Source: JAIVHA01 sp965367295 (lineage in GTDB: Bacteria > Pseudomonadota > Gammaproteobacteria > DSM-19610). Taken from it: a DNA stretch of 64,000 nt. The DNA is taken from contig CBDUHN010000011.1 in assembly GCA_965367295.1 (NCBI GenBank), positions 5,989-69,988 on the forward strand. The letters run 5' to 3'. This document shows, piece after piece, positions 42,941 through 51,548 of this stretch. Below the pieces are notes generated by a model, which saw nothing but the letters and a program-made list of their open reading frames with translations, made no database searches and was not told the origin of the DNA. Positions within the stretch are counted from its first letter, which is position 1; each line of letters starts with the position of its first letter. A program made the translations under genes and the position numbers.

Positions 42941-44713
42941 TCAATACCGCCGCACCAGCGTCAACAGCAACTGCGGCAACAGGTCCGGCAGGCGGGCCAG
43001 GTGATCCAGCATCCGGTATCGCCCGCCACCGAACATGCGCCGCGTTACCGGTTGCGCCCCCGGATCCAGGCACAGGCAATAGACCAGCACCCCCTTGCCC
43101 GCGGCCTCCCGCACGGCATGACGCACATCCAGGATCAGGTGTTCGTCATCATGGACATCGATGTCCGAGGGAGCCCCGTCCGTCACCACCAGCAGCAAGC
43201 GCCGCTGTTCGGCGCGCTGGGCCAGTTGTCCAGTGGCATGGCGCAGGGCCGCACCCAACCGGGTCGACAGGCCGGCCTCCAGGCCGGCGATGCGCGCCAT
43301 AACCGACTCATCAAAGGCCTCATCGAAATCCTTGATATGGCGATAGTGAACCGCGTGTCGCCCCTGTGACTGAAAGCCATGCAGGGCGAAGGTTTCCCCC
43401 ATCGGTTCGAGGGCATGCCCCAGCAACAACGCCGCTTCGCGGGTGAGATCCAAGCGGCTGCGGCCGGTCTCCGGTGCCGGGGCATTACAGGATTCGCTGA
43501 GGTCGAGCAATACCAGGCTCGCCAGGCCACGGTCATGCTGGGGACGTACCCGAAAGTACACCCGCGGGTCCGGCTCCCGGCCACAACGGAACTCCAGCTG
43601 GGCCGCAACCAGGGCGTTGTAATCCATTTCATCGCCATCCGCCTGGCGTCGCGCCCGCTGCACCTTTTCCAGGCGCAGGCCCTGGGCAATACGCCGCAGG
43701 CGCTGCACCACCGGCCGGTGTGCATGTAGTACAGCCTCCGCCCAGCGGGGGTCCCCTTCCGGAACCCCGCTATCCCGCACCTGGCACCAGTCCCGGCGTA
43801 ACAACTGCAGGCGATGATGCCATTCCGGGTATGACACCACGGACTCCACCGGAGCGTGCCGGTGGCGCCGGAATTCCAGTACCGCCTCCTGCTCCGTTTC
43901 CCGCACGTAGCCGGTCGGTGCCTGGCTCTTGCGACCGCGGGCCTCGTCCAGGTCCAGCACCCGTCCTTCACCGGTTTCGCGCAGAAAAGCCCCCTGTGGC
44001 CTGCGTTCGGGTTCCGACCGCTCGGCTGCATCGGGTACCGACAGGTTATCCTGCTCAACCCACAAATGACGGTTGTCGTCACGATACTCGGCCACCACAA
44101 AGGGTTTGCCATCGTTCATGGCGATGCGCATCTGCCCCAGGTCATGGGCCAGTTGCAGGCCGATTTCGCGCGGCCATTCGGGTTCCCGCAAGCGGCCCGC
44201 CTGGGCCTGAAACAGGTGCAGCCCCTTGCGTACCCAGGCATTGTCATCCTCGCTGCCACCGAGCAGCAGGGCGCGAGCCAGGCGCCGCACCAGCACCGGG
44301 AACTGCAGGGTATCGGGCAGCGGATCACAGTGAAACGCACCCCACAGGCGCCGCAGGCCGGGAAAGGCATCCAGCGCCAGGGCTTCGACCCGTGCATCCT
44401 CGAGGGCCCCGATCAACACCTGTTGCCGGGGCCGCAGTTCACCCACCGCCAGTGCCGGGCCGCCATACAGGCGGTGGGCAGCCGCATGACAGGCCGCTGC
44501 CCGGTACAACTCGGCGGCGTGATCAAGGTCCTGCCAGCGCTGCGGCAGCAGGATCTCGCTGTCCCGCAAGCAGGGCTGTTCCAGCTCCGCATCCGGGCGG
44601 ACCGCGAAATACCGCCCCCAGAGGGCCTGCGTAAAAAGGCCGGCACGCCGCAGGTAATGCGGCGTGCCGGCCCCTGCGTGCGGTAGTAGCCGGCGATTGG
44701 CTACCGGCGTCAT
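42941..44713 (-). CDS. NorD/CbbO-like VWA-domain protein, orphan
   Basis: A 590-residue protein with the NorD/CbbO plan: helical N-terminal region (ALWGRYFAVRPDAELEQPCLRDSEILLP), a central charged part, and a C-terminal VWA domain (MIDAS VLLDLSESCNA, STRLGAALRHATGQL, LLLVVTDGAPSDIDVHDD). Such proteins act with a MoxR-type ATPase to activate metalloenzymes, but no second MoxR gene is nearby; norQ is 14 kb away. It starts 13 bases after amiE. The amiE terminator hairpin lies inside its first 30 codons. The target enzyme is unknown. Confidence 0.82.
   Translation of the reverse strand: MTPVANRRLLPHAGAGTPHYLRRAGLFTQALWGRYFAVRPDAELEQPCLRDSEILLPQRWQDLDHAAELYRAAACHAAAHRLYGGPALAVGELRPRQQVLIGALEDARVEALALDAFPGLRRLWGAFHCDPLPDTLQFPVLVRRLARALLLGGSEDDNAWVRKGLHLFQAQAGRLREPEWPREIGLQLAHDLGQMRIAMNDGKPFVVAEYRDDNRHLWVEQDNLSVPDAAERSEPERRPQGAFLRETGEGRVLDLDEARGRKSQAPTGYVRETEQEAVLEFRRHRHAPVESVVSYPEWHHRLQLLRRDWCQVRDSGVPEGDPRWAEAVLHAHRPVVQRLRRIAQGLRLEKVQRARRQADGDEMDYNALVAAQLEFRCGREPDPRVYFRVRPQHDRGLASLVLLDLSESCNAPAPETGRSRLDLTREAALLLGHALEPMGETFALHGFQSQGRHAVHYRHIKDFDEAFDESVMARIAGLEAGLSTRLGAALRHATGQLAQRAEQRRLLLVVTDGAPSDIDVHDDEHLILDVRHAVREAAGKGVLVYCLCLDPGAQPVTRRMFGGGRYRMLDHLARLPDLLPQLLLTLVRRY
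44632..44672 (-). terminator. Intrinsic terminator inside the 5' end of the VWA gene
   Basis: A 15-bp perfect stem (GGCCGGCACGCCGCA / TGCGGCGTGCCGGCC) with a 5-nt loop, followed on the minus strand by TTTTTA. It is a canonical terminator for amiE transcripts but falls at codons 14-28 of the next gene, so it may limit readthrough to that gene. Confidence 0.8.
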
Positions 44714-44726
44714 GGCCTATGGGCCA

Positions 44727-45770
44727 TCACCGGTGCCCCGTCTCGCTGTCCTCGTTGGGAATGCCGCCGATGGGACACTGTGCCGTACCCGGGGTGGAAC
44801 GGGTGAAGCTTTCCACCTGCTCACGCGCCGCCTGCGGATCGGTAATCCAGTTCTTGTAGAACTCGTAGGGGCACTCCAGGGCGCCGTTGACGTCGTCACC
44901 GGAATTGATCATGCCGGTGTAACCACGGTGCAGGAGTTTGTAGAGATGGTTCTGCGACTGCCAGTTCTGGCGCGCATCACGGATCTGCGAAACCGACAGC
45001 TCGGCATACTGGATACCGTATTCCTCGGTGCTGCATTCGCCGAGGGTGCGACCATCGAAGCCGACAATGGCGGAATGGCCGAAATAGGAATAAACGCCGT
45101 CGAAACCGGTGGCATTGGCTACGGCCACGTAGCTGTTGTTCATCCAGGCCATCGCCTTGGCAACGATCACCTGCTGCTCCTGGGAGGGATACATATAGCC
45201 CTGGCAGCGCACGATCAACTCCGCGCCCTTCATGGCACAGTCACGCCAGATCTCAGGGTAGTTGCCGTCGTCACAGATGATGAGGCTGACCTGCAACCCC
45301 TTGGGGCCTTCGCTGACATAGGTCTTGCCGCCGGGATACCAGCCCTCGATGGGACACCAGGGCATGATCTTGCGGTATTTCTGCACGATCTCGCCCTTGT
45401 TGTTCATCAGGATCAGGGTGTTGTACGGCGCCTTGTTGGGATGCTCCTCGTGACGCTCGCCAGTGAGCGAAAACACACCCCAGGTATCGGCCTTGCGGCA
45501 GGCCTCGGCAAAGATCTCGGTTTCCTCACCGGGTATCGTGGAGGCGGTCTCGTACATTTCCTTGGGATCGTACATGATGCCGTGGGTGCTGTACTCGGGG
45601 AAGATCACCAGGTCCATGCCCGGCAGTCCCTGTTTCATACCCACGACCATGTCGGCGATGTTGCGGGCATTGGCCAATACCTCGGCCTTGGTGTGCAGGC
45701 GTGGCATCTTGTAGTTCACCACTGCAACGCCGACGGCGTCATTGCTTGAGGAAATGTCTCCGTGTCTCAT
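44727..45770 (-). CDS. amiE: Aliphatic amidase AmiE
   Basis: A 347-residue nitrilase-superfamily amidase hydrolysing short aliphatic amides such as acetamide to carboxylate and ammonia. Catalytic triad visible: Glu59 (IFPEYS), Lys134 (QKYRKIMPW) and Cys166 (LIICDDGN), with the full AmiE length. It lies 142 bases downstream of urtE with family B repeats between, and so is probably read from the same promoter as the transporter. Formamidase AmiF is the close alternative, but the sequence start and length favour AmiE. Confidence 0.94.
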   Translation of the reverse strand: MRHGDISSSNDAVGVAVVNYKMPRLHTKAEVLANARNIADMVVGMKQGLPGMDLVIFPEYSTHGIMYDPKEMYETASTIPGEETEIFAEACRKADTWGVFSLTGERHEEHPNKAPYNTLILMNNKGEIVQKYRKIMPWCPIEGWYPGGKTYVSEGPKGLQVSLIICDDGNYPEIWRDCAMKGAELIVRCQGYMYPSQEQQVIVAKAMAWMNNSYVAVANATGFDGVYSYFGHSAIVGFDGRTLGECSTEEYGIQYAELSVSQIRDARQNWQSQNHLYKLLHRGYTGMINSGDDVNGALECPYEFYKNWITDPQAAREQVESFTRSTPGTAQCPIGGIPNEDSETGHR

Positions 45771-45798
45771 GATCTATTCATACCTCTATACAGTTCTA

Positions 45799-45869
45799 CA
45801 GGTCCGAATTCATTCGGATGATGCTTGCGTGATCAACCATGGTAATGTCCGAATGAATCCGGGCCCGCA
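45799..45869. repeat. Palindromic repeats, family B (two copies)
   Basis: CAGGTCCGAATTCATTCGGAT (45799-45819) and TGTCCGAATGAATCCGGGCCCGCA (45846-45869). The second is almost identical to 53295-53318 (GCCCGAATGAATCCGGGCCTGCA). They lie between urtE and amiE. Confidence 0.6.
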
Positions 45870-45912
45870 ATGATCGATCCACTTGTGGGGAAACAGAAAT
45901 TCCCATTAAAAA

Positions 45913-46602
45913 TCACACCGACAGGTACTTGCTGATCTGGTCGGTATCCACATTTTCACGCAGGTCCTCGTGAATGAAATTGCCCTTGTCGATAACGATG
46001 ATGCGGTCGGCAATGGCCATGGTGAAACTCAGCACCTGCTCAGACACGATGATGGTGATATCGCGCAGCTTGCGGATCTCGTTCAGGATATTGGCGATAT
46101 CCTTGATGATGGATGGCTGGATACCCTCGGTGGGCTCATCCAGCAGCAGCACCTTGGGATTGGTCACCAGGGCGCGGGCAATAGCCAACTGCTGCTGCTG
46201 ACCACCGGACAGGTTGCCACCCTTGCGGTGGCGCATCTCGTGTAACACCGGGAACAGGGCGAAGATATCGTCGGGGATACGCTTCAGTTTCGAGACCTCC
46301 ATGCCGGTCTCGATGTTTTCCTGCACCGTCAGGGTCGGGAAGATCATGCGCCCCTGGGGTACATAGGCGATACCGCTGGCCACACGCTGGAAACTTTCCT
46401 TGCTGGTAACGTTCTCGCCATCGACGCTGATGGAGCCCTGACCCACGGGCAGCACACCAATCAGGGACTTGAACAGGGTGGTCTTGCCCATCCCGTTACG
46501 GCCCATGATGGCAAGAGTTTCATTCTTGTTCGCTGTAATGTTCACACCGTGAATGACCTCGCTCTGGCCATAGCTCACGTGCAGATCGGATACTTCTAGC
46601 AT
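45913..46602 (-). CDS. urtE: UrtE, ABC transporter ATP-binding protein (urea/short-chain amide)
   Basis: A 229-residue LivF-type ATPase: Walker A GRNGMGKTT, signature LSGGQQQQLAIARAL, Walker B LLLDEPTEGIQPS. Second ATPase of a five-gene HAAT-family uptake system. It begins 21 bases after urtD. Close relatives serve urea (Urt) or short-chain amides (Fmd); the downstream amidase makes amides possible. Confidence 0.93.
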   Translation of the reverse strand: MLEVSDLHVSYGQSEVIHGVNITANKNETLAIMGRNGMGKTTLFKSLIGVLPVGQGSISVDGENVTSKESFQRVASGIAYVPQGRMIFPTLTVQENIETGMEVSKLKRIPDDIFALFPVLHEMRHRKGGNLSGGQQQQLAIARALVTNPKVLLLDEPTEGIQPSIIKDIANILNEIRKLRDITIIVSEQVLSFTMAIADRIIVIDKGNFIHEDLRENVDTDQISKYLSV

Positions 46603-46623
46603 GCTGGGTTCTCCTTGCCTGAC

Positions 46624-47370
46624 TCAGTGGCCGAGATAAACTTCGATGACTTTGGGGTCGCTCTGCACCTTGGCCATGTCGCCCTCGGCGAGGATCTGGC
46701 CCTGATGCAACACGGTGACCTTGTGGGCGATACGGGCAACGAATTCCATGTCGTGCTCAATGACCAGTACCGAGCGTCCCTGGCATATGCGGTTGAGCAG
46801 GTCCGCGGTCTGCTCACGCTCTCGCACGCTCATACCTGCCACCGGTTCATCGAGCATCAGCAACTCCGGGTCCTGGATCAACAGCATCCCGATCTCCAGC
46901 CATTGCTTCTGGCCATGACTCAGCAGGGCTGCCTCCATATCGAGGGAATCCTCCAGGAAGATCTCGGCGGCAACCTCGCGAATGCGCGCTTCCACTTCGG
47001 CGGTGCGTTCGAAGGTCAGCGAGCCGAATACCCCTCGCCCCTTGGGATAGGAAATCTCCAGGTTTTCGAACACGCTCAGGTTTTCATAGATCGATGGGGT
47101 CTGGAACTTGCGGCCCACGCCAGCACGCACGATCTGGTGTTCCGAGAGCCGGGTCAGCTCATGGTTCTTGAACTTGATGCTGCCCGAGGTCGCCTTGGTC
47201 TTGCCGCAAATCAGGTCGAGCACCGTGGTCTTGCCAGCCCCGTTGGGGCCAATCACCACCCGCAACTCGTTGCGGTCGATATACATGTTCAGGCTATTGA
47301 CCGCCTTGAAGCCGTCGAAGGAAACGGTCAGGTCTTCGATCGCCAGGGTAAAATCGGTTTCGCTACTCAT
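46624..47370 (-). CDS. urtD: UrtD, ABC transporter ATP-binding protein (urea/short-chain amide)
   Basis: A 248-residue LivG-type ATPase: Walker A IGPNGAGKTTVLDLICGKT, signature LLSHGQKQWLEIGMLL (the divergent SHGQ form characteristic of UrtD), Walker B LLMLDEPVAGMS. Its start overlaps the urtC stop by 4 bases. Forms a heterodimer with UrtE on the UrtBC permease. Confidence 0.94.
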   Translation of the reverse strand: MSSETDFTLAIEDLTVSFDGFKAVNSLNMYIDRNELRVVIGPNGAGKTTVLDLICGKTKATSGSIKFKNHELTRLSEHQIVRAGVGRKFQTPSIYENLSVFENLEISYPKGRGVFGSLTFERTAEVEARIREVAAEIFLEDSLDMEAALLSHGQKQWLEIGMLLIQDPELLMLDEPVAGMSVREREQTADLLNRICQGRSVLVIEHDMEFVARIAHKVTVLHQGQILAEGDMAKVQSDPKVIEVYLGH

Positions 47371-48548
47371 GCGGTTTCTCCTGCTTGTCGATCAGCGGTC
47401 GGCCGAGATCCGGGACGAAAGGAAAGCAACCTGGCACCCACCGAGCGGATGCAGCTGCCGCCGCTCCTGATACAGGCGATCAACTGCTTGCTGTACTTCT
47501 CGTAGATTCCGGCCAGGCCGTTGGGGAAGAACATCACCACGGCGATGAACAGGCCACCCATCAGGAACAGCCACAACTCGGGAAAGGACTCGGAGAAAGT
47601 GGTCTTGCCGAAATTCACCAGCAGAGTGCCGTAGATAGCCCCGATGAGGGACATGCGACCGCCCACCGCGGCGAAGATGACCATTTCGATAGAGGGCACG
47701 ATGCCGACGAAGGATGGCGACATGAATCCTACCTGCAGGGTAAACATGGCACCGCCGATGGCGGAGATCATGGCCGCCACGCAGAACACGAAGATCTTGA
47801 AGGTGGAGACATCGTAGCCGGAGAACCGTACTCGATCCTCCTTGTCACGCATGGCCAGCAGCAGACGACCGAACTTGCTGGTGAGGATGTAGCGTCCAGC
47901 CATAACACAGCCCAGTAACAGAAAGGCGTTGATGAAATACAGGATGTACTTGGAGCTGTCATCACGGATATCCCAGCCATGCAGGGTACGCAGGTCGGTG
48001 ATGCCGTTGATGCCGCCGGTGTAGCCCTGCTGGCCGACGATCAGTACCGTGAGGATCAGGGCAATGGCCTGGGTGATGATAGCGAAGTACACCCCACCCA
48101 CCCGGCGCTTGAACATGGCATAACCGATGATGAACGCGAACAGGGCCGGAATTACCAGGATCGCCAGCAGGGTGAACGAGAAGCTGTGGAAGGGCTGCCA
48201 GAACCAGGGCAGCTCGGTCAGCTGGTTCCAGTCCATGAAATCGGGAATCCCCGGCGTGGACTGGATACTGGTGTTTTCCGGGCTGGAGGCCTCCAGCTTC
48301 AGGAACATGGCCATGGCATAGCCGCCCAGGCCGAAGAAGATGCCCTGCCCCAGGCTGAGAATGCCGCCGTAGCCCCAGAGCAATACCAGGCTCACCGCCA
48401 CGAAGGCATAAGTCAGGTATTTGCCCACCAGATTGAGGCGGAACAGGTCGAGGCTGAGCGGGAGCACCACCAGGATCAGCAGCGCGACAATTGCCAGCCC
48501 GATTGCGCCCTGTTTTCCACCCAGCAGTTTTTGGTAGATAAAGTTCAT
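47367..48548 (-). CDS. urtC: UrtC, ABC transporter permease (urea/short-chain amide)
   Basis: A 393-residue LivM-type permease with about ten helices, including LVLLWGYGGILSLGQGIFFGLGGYAMAMFLKL and GYALISVGIVP-like SPSFVGIVPSIEMVIFAAVGGRMSLIGAIYGTLLV. The long segment after the first helices is typical of UrtC. It starts 22 bases after urtB and overlaps urtD. Confidence 0.93.
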   Translation of the reverse strand: MNFIYQKLLGGKQGAIGLAIVALLILVVLPLSLDLFRLNLVGKYLTYAFVAVSLVLLWGYGGILSLGQGIFFGLGGYAMAMFLKLEASSPENTSIQSTPGIPDFMDWNQLTELPWFWQPFHSFSFTLLAILVIPALFAFIIGYAMFKRRVGGVYFAIITQAIALILTVLIVGQQGYTGGINGITDLRTLHGWDIRDDSSKYILYFINAFLLLGCVMAGRYILTSKFGRLLLAMRDKEDRVRFSGYDVSTFKIFVFCVAAMISAIGGAMFTLQVGFMSPSFVGIVPSIEMVIFAAVGGRMSLIGAIYGTLLVNFGKTTFSESFPELWLFLMGGLFIAVVMFFPNGLAGIYEKYSKQLIACIRSGGSCIRSVGARLLSFRPGSRPTADRQAGETA

Positions 48549-48570
48549 TGTGTTTGTCTCCTGGGTGGTA

Positions 48571-49494
48571 TTACTTGCGGACCTTGATCGAAAACAGGCC
48601 TTCCGGACGCAGCATGAGAATCACCACGATGGTCAGCAGCGTGAGCACCTTGGCCATGGAACCACTCAGGAAGAATTCCATGATGGATTGCGCCTGTGCG
48701 ATCGAGAAAGCGGAAGCGATGGTGCCAAACAGGCTTGCCGCACCGCCGAATACCACCACCATGAAGGTATCCACGATATACAGCGAACCGGTGGTCGGCC
48801 CCGTGGAGGCGATGGTGGTAAAAGCTGCACCGGCCACACCTGCGATACCGCATCCCAATGCGAAGGTGAGACGATCCACCTTCTTGGTATTGATGCCCAC
48901 GGCACCACTCATGAGACGGTTCTGGGTGGTGGCGCGCACCCGCAGGCCCCAGCGTGATTTGAACATCAGGTAAAACACACCGCCGGTCACCAGCACCGTG
49001 AGGCCGAGCACGAACAGACCATTGAGCGGAATGTCGATGTTCTCGGTGGGCTGATAGGAACCCATCAGCCAGTCCGGCAGGGTGGGGCTGACCTCGCGGG
49101 CGCCAAAGGCGGTGCGGAAGATCTGCTGCATGATCAGGCTGACGCCCCAGGTCGCCAGCAGGGTATCCAGCGGACGCTTGTAGAGGTGACGTATCAAACT
49201 GAATTCCAGTAGATACCCTATCGCTCCGGCGATGAAAAACGCCGCAATGATGGAGAATATGAAGTAGTAATCAATGAACCCCGGTATATAGGATTCTGTA
49301 ACCATGGAGAACAGATAGGTGGTGTAGGCACCCACGGCCATGAACTCGCCGTGCGCCATGTTGATCACCCCCATCTGCCCGAAGATGATGGCCAGTCCCA
49401 GCGCCATCAGCAGCAGCACACTAAAAAGACTGACGCCTGCGAATCCCTGCATTACCAGGATTGCCTGCAGTTCCTCGAATGAATAGCCGCCCAT
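48571..49494 (-). CDS. urtB: UrtB, ABC transporter permease (urea/short-chain amide)
   Basis: A 307-residue LivH-type permease with eight or so helices: GLAIIFGQMGVINMAHGEFMAVGAYTTYL, LMSGAVGINTKKVDRLTFALGCGIAGVAGA. It lacks the long N-terminal periplasmic extension found in many UrtB proteins (often above 500 residues), so it is the short form, like the amide-transporter FmdE-type permease. It lies 124 bases after urtA, beyond a hairpin. Confidence 0.92.
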   Translation of the reverse strand: MGGYSFEELQAILVMQGFAGVSLFSVLLLMALGLAIIFGQMGVINMAHGEFMAVGAYTTYLFSMVTESYIPGFIDYYFIFSIIAAFFIAGAIGYLLEFSLIRHLYKRPLDTLLATWGVSLIMQQIFRTAFGAREVSPTLPDWLMGSYQPTENIDIPLNGLFVLGLTVLVTGGVFYLMFKSRWGLRVRATTQNRLMSGAVGINTKKVDRLTFALGCGIAGVAGAAFTTIASTGPTTGSLYIVDTFMVVVFGGAASLFGTIASAFSIAQAQSIMEFFLSGSMAKVLTLLTIVVILMLRPEGLFSIKVRK

Positions 49495-49576
49495 ACCTTG
49501 TTACTCCGCCGCTTGATTTGCCGGGCCTTGATGCCCGCTGGATATTCGCTGATACCTGTAGAGGATTTCGTGTGTG

Positions 49577-49606
49577 GTGCTGGGGCGGCAGTGGCCGCCC
49601 CAGCAC
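49577..49606 (-). terminator. Intercistronic hairpin after urtA
   Basis: A 13-bp perfect stem (GTGCTGGGGCGGC / GCCGCCCCAGCAC) with a 4-nt loop, 13 bases after the urtA stop. There is no T-run. Such hairpins after binding-protein genes usually raise the level of that segment of mRNA relative to the permease genes. Confidence 0.7.
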
Positions 49607-49618
49607 GCACCTTGCTAC

Positions 49619-50869
49619 TTACTGATACCCTTTCGGGAACGGGTTGGGTTCGATCAAACCGGATTCGAACACCACGGTGGCCTGACCATCCTTGTTCCAC
49701 TGCGCCACGCGGGTCTTGCTCCAGAGATGATGATTGGGATGTAACTTGACGTAGCCTTCCGGCGCCGTGTTCAGCTCGATATCCCCTTTTTCGGAAACCG
49801 CCACCACCTTGTCCACATCAAAGCTGCCGGCCTTCTCGACGGCGGCCTTCCACAGCCAGGGGCCAAGATAGGCAGCCTGGGTCACGTCGCCGATGACACT
49901 GTCATCGCCGTGCATTTCCTTGAAGGCCTTGACGAAGGCGGCATTGTTGGCATTGTCGAGGCTCTGGAAGTACTTCATCACGGAGTAGAAACCTTCCAGG
50001 TTGGCGCCACCGATACCCAGCACCTCGTCTTCGGTCACTGAGATGGTCAGCAGGGTCTGCTTCTTGCCAGTGATACCGGCCGCATTCAGCTGCTTGAACC
50101 AGGCCACGTTACTGCCGCCTACCACTGCGGCGTAGATGACATCCGGCTTCTTCAGGCGGATCTTGTTGATCACGGAACCGAAGCTGGTATCACCCAGGGG
50201 CTTGTATTCCTCGCCAACCACTTTGCCACCGAGCACGTTTTCGATGTGCTTGCGCGCAATCTTCATGGAGGTGCGGGGCCAGATGTAATCGGAGCCGATC
50301 AGGTAGAAGGTCTTGGCACCCTTTTCCTTGGCGACCCAATCGAGGCCGGCGAGGATCTGCTGGGTGGCTTCCTGGCCGGTGTAGACCACGTTATGGGACT
50401 GTTCCAGACCTTCATAGAAAGTCGGGTAGTAGAGCAGGCCGTTTTCCTTCTCGAATACCGGCAGCGCTGCCTTGCGGGAAGCTGAGGTCCAGCAGCCGAA
50501 CACCGTGGCCACCTTGTCGTTCACCAGCAGCTTGCGCGACTTTTCCGCGAAGGTGGGCCAGTCACTGGCGCCGTCTTCCTGGATGATCTCGATCTTGCGG
50601 CCGAGGATGCCGCCCATATCGTTGATCTGCTTGATGGCAAGCTTTTCCGCTTCCTGGGCACCGGTTTCGCTGATGGCCATGGTGCCGGTCAGCGAATGCA
50701 GGATACCCACTTTCACAGTGTCATCGGTCACTGCCAGCCCGGTGGTATTCACTTCCGCAGTAGGCGGTCCCGCATGTACTGCACCTGCAGCCAGCGTCGT
50801 GCTCAGCGACAGGCCGACAAGTGCGTGTTTGACATGACGCCAAAGGCCCTCGGTTTGTTTCAGATTCAT
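49619..50869 (-). CDS. urtA: UrtA, periplasmic urea/short-chain amide-binding protein
   Basis: A 416-residue solute-binding protein: signal peptide (LVGLSLSTTLAAGAVHA), then a type I periplasmic-binding fold with VKVGILHSLTGTMAISETGAQEAEKLAIKQIN and the ligand-side VFGCWTSASRKAALPVFEKENGLLYYPTFYEGLEQSHNVVYTG, characteristic of UrtA/FmdD. ATG 50869 follows GGGAGAGA; a frame from 50908 lacks that site. A sigma-54-type promoter lies about 100 bases upstream. Confidence 0.94.
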   Translation of the reverse strand: MNLKQTEGLWRHVKHALVGLSLSTTLAAGAVHAGPPTAEVNTTGLAVTDDTVKVGILHSLTGTMAISETGAQEAEKLAIKQINDMGGILGRKIEIIQEDGASDWPTFAEKSRKLLVNDKVATVFGCWTSASRKAALPVFEKENGLLYYPTFYEGLEQSHNVVYTGQEATQQILAGLDWVAKEKGAKTFYLIGSDYIWPRTSMKIARKHIENVLGGKVVGEEYKPLGDTSFGSVINKIRLKKPDVIYAAVVGGSNVAWFKQLNAAGITGKKQTLLTISVTEDEVLGIGGANLEGFYSVMKYFQSLDNANNAAFVKAFKEMHGDDSVIGDVTQAAYLGPWLWKAAVEKAGSFDVDKVVAVSEKGDIELNTAPEGYVKLHPNHHLWSKTRVAQWNKDGQATVVFESGLIEPNPFPKGYQ

Positions 50870-50976
50870 GGTCTCTCCCAAATGCTCTAAGTTGGTTCCT
50901 GTTCGCAAAGCGGTTGTCGTTTTTGGTGCATCATTGTCACGACAAACCGGGTAATGCGGGCTACAGGATCACCTAG

Positions 50977-50992
50977 TGCAACTAGTGTGCCA
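50977..50992 (-). promoter_or_regulatory. Sigma-54 promoter of urtA operon
   Basis: On the minus strand TGGCACACTAGTTGCA matches the sigma-54 consensus TGGCACR-N4-TTGCW at every fixed position, with GG and GC at the -24/-12 spacing. The predicted start point is near 50966, giving a leader of roughly 97 bases to urtA. Confidence 0.85.
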
Positions 50993-51175
50993 TTGAATCG
51001 AGGAATCGCTTCCGCGCAAGGAAACACTGCAGACCATGTAACGGAAACATGCAGCGGCTATAAGGTATGACATGCCAGCCTGGATCATTATCCCGCCAAC
51101 AGACGGCAAACCGCTTGCGAGGCAACACTCCAGTCACATGCGCTCGGCTACCGGTCCGGAACCAGTAGCGCGGAT

Positions 51176-51210
51176 TGTCGACTGACAATTCGTGACAATG
51201 TCGAATGACA
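51176..51210. promoter_or_regulatory. Tandem dyads, candidate enhancer (activator) sites
   Basis: TGTCGACTGACA (51176-51187) and TGTCGAATGACA (51199-51210) are inverted repeats with TGTC/GACA arms, centres 23 bases apart (about two helical turns). They lie about 190 bases from the urtA promoter and 220 from the fmdA promoter, the normal distance of enhancer sites. A further TTGTCA half-site is at 51231. Confidence 0.65.
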
Positions 51211-51347
51211 ATGTCGCGATGCAGATGCAATTGTCACTTTCTACTGAACAGCAACGCGATCCTGCTGGTGAAAAACCCGACCCGGCGTTATCACACCCGC
51301 ACCACCAGGCTTGTCATCTGCCTGGGTCAGACCGCCTGATTCCGGCA

Positions 51348-51360
51348 CAACAAATTGATT
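51348..51360 (-). promoter_or_regulatory. IHF-like site between enhancer and fmdA promoter
   Basis: On the minus strand AATCAATTTGTTG fits WATCAA-N4-TTR exactly, in an AT-rich stretch. Its place between the dyads and the fmdA sigma-54 promoter is where DNA bending is expected. Confidence 0.6.
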
Positions 51361-51425
51361 TTGATTGTGATTACAAGCGCCACACAAAACACCTCGGCAC
51401 AGGACTGACCGCTGCGTCAGCAGCA

Positions 51426-51441
51426 TTGGCACACAATCTGC
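51426..51441 (+). promoter_or_regulatory. Sigma-54 promoter of fmdA
   Basis: TGGCACACAATCTGCT matches TGGCACR-N4-TTGCW with one mismatch (C for the first T of TTGC). The -24 GG and -12 GC have correct spacing. Predicted start point near 51452, a leader of about 97 bases to fmdA. Confidence 0.75.
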
Positions 51442-51548
51442 TCAGGCACTGCTACACAGAGTTGCGTCGTGACTTCCCACGCGCACTCCATCGATACCTG
51501 TGTACCCAGACAAACCAGCAATCAACTGAACGAGCGCGGAGAAGGACA

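Larger units (their letters stand above)
50870..51548. promoter_or_regulatory. Divergent urtA / fmdA regulatory region
   Basis: About 680 bases without a gene. It contains facing sigma-54-type promoters (50977-50992 and 51426-51441), tandem TGTC-GAMT-GACA dyads (51176-51210), an IHF-like site (51348-51360) and a further TTGTC-AC-GACAA dyad (50934-50945). A longer reading frame for fmdA across this region is not credible. Confidence 0.75.

Noticed and set aside
51192..51548. N-terminal extension of fmdA by 119 codons
   Set aside because: It would run across the enhancer dyads, IHF-like site and sigma-54 promoter; the downstream ATG has an excellent ribosome binding site and matches formamidase length.
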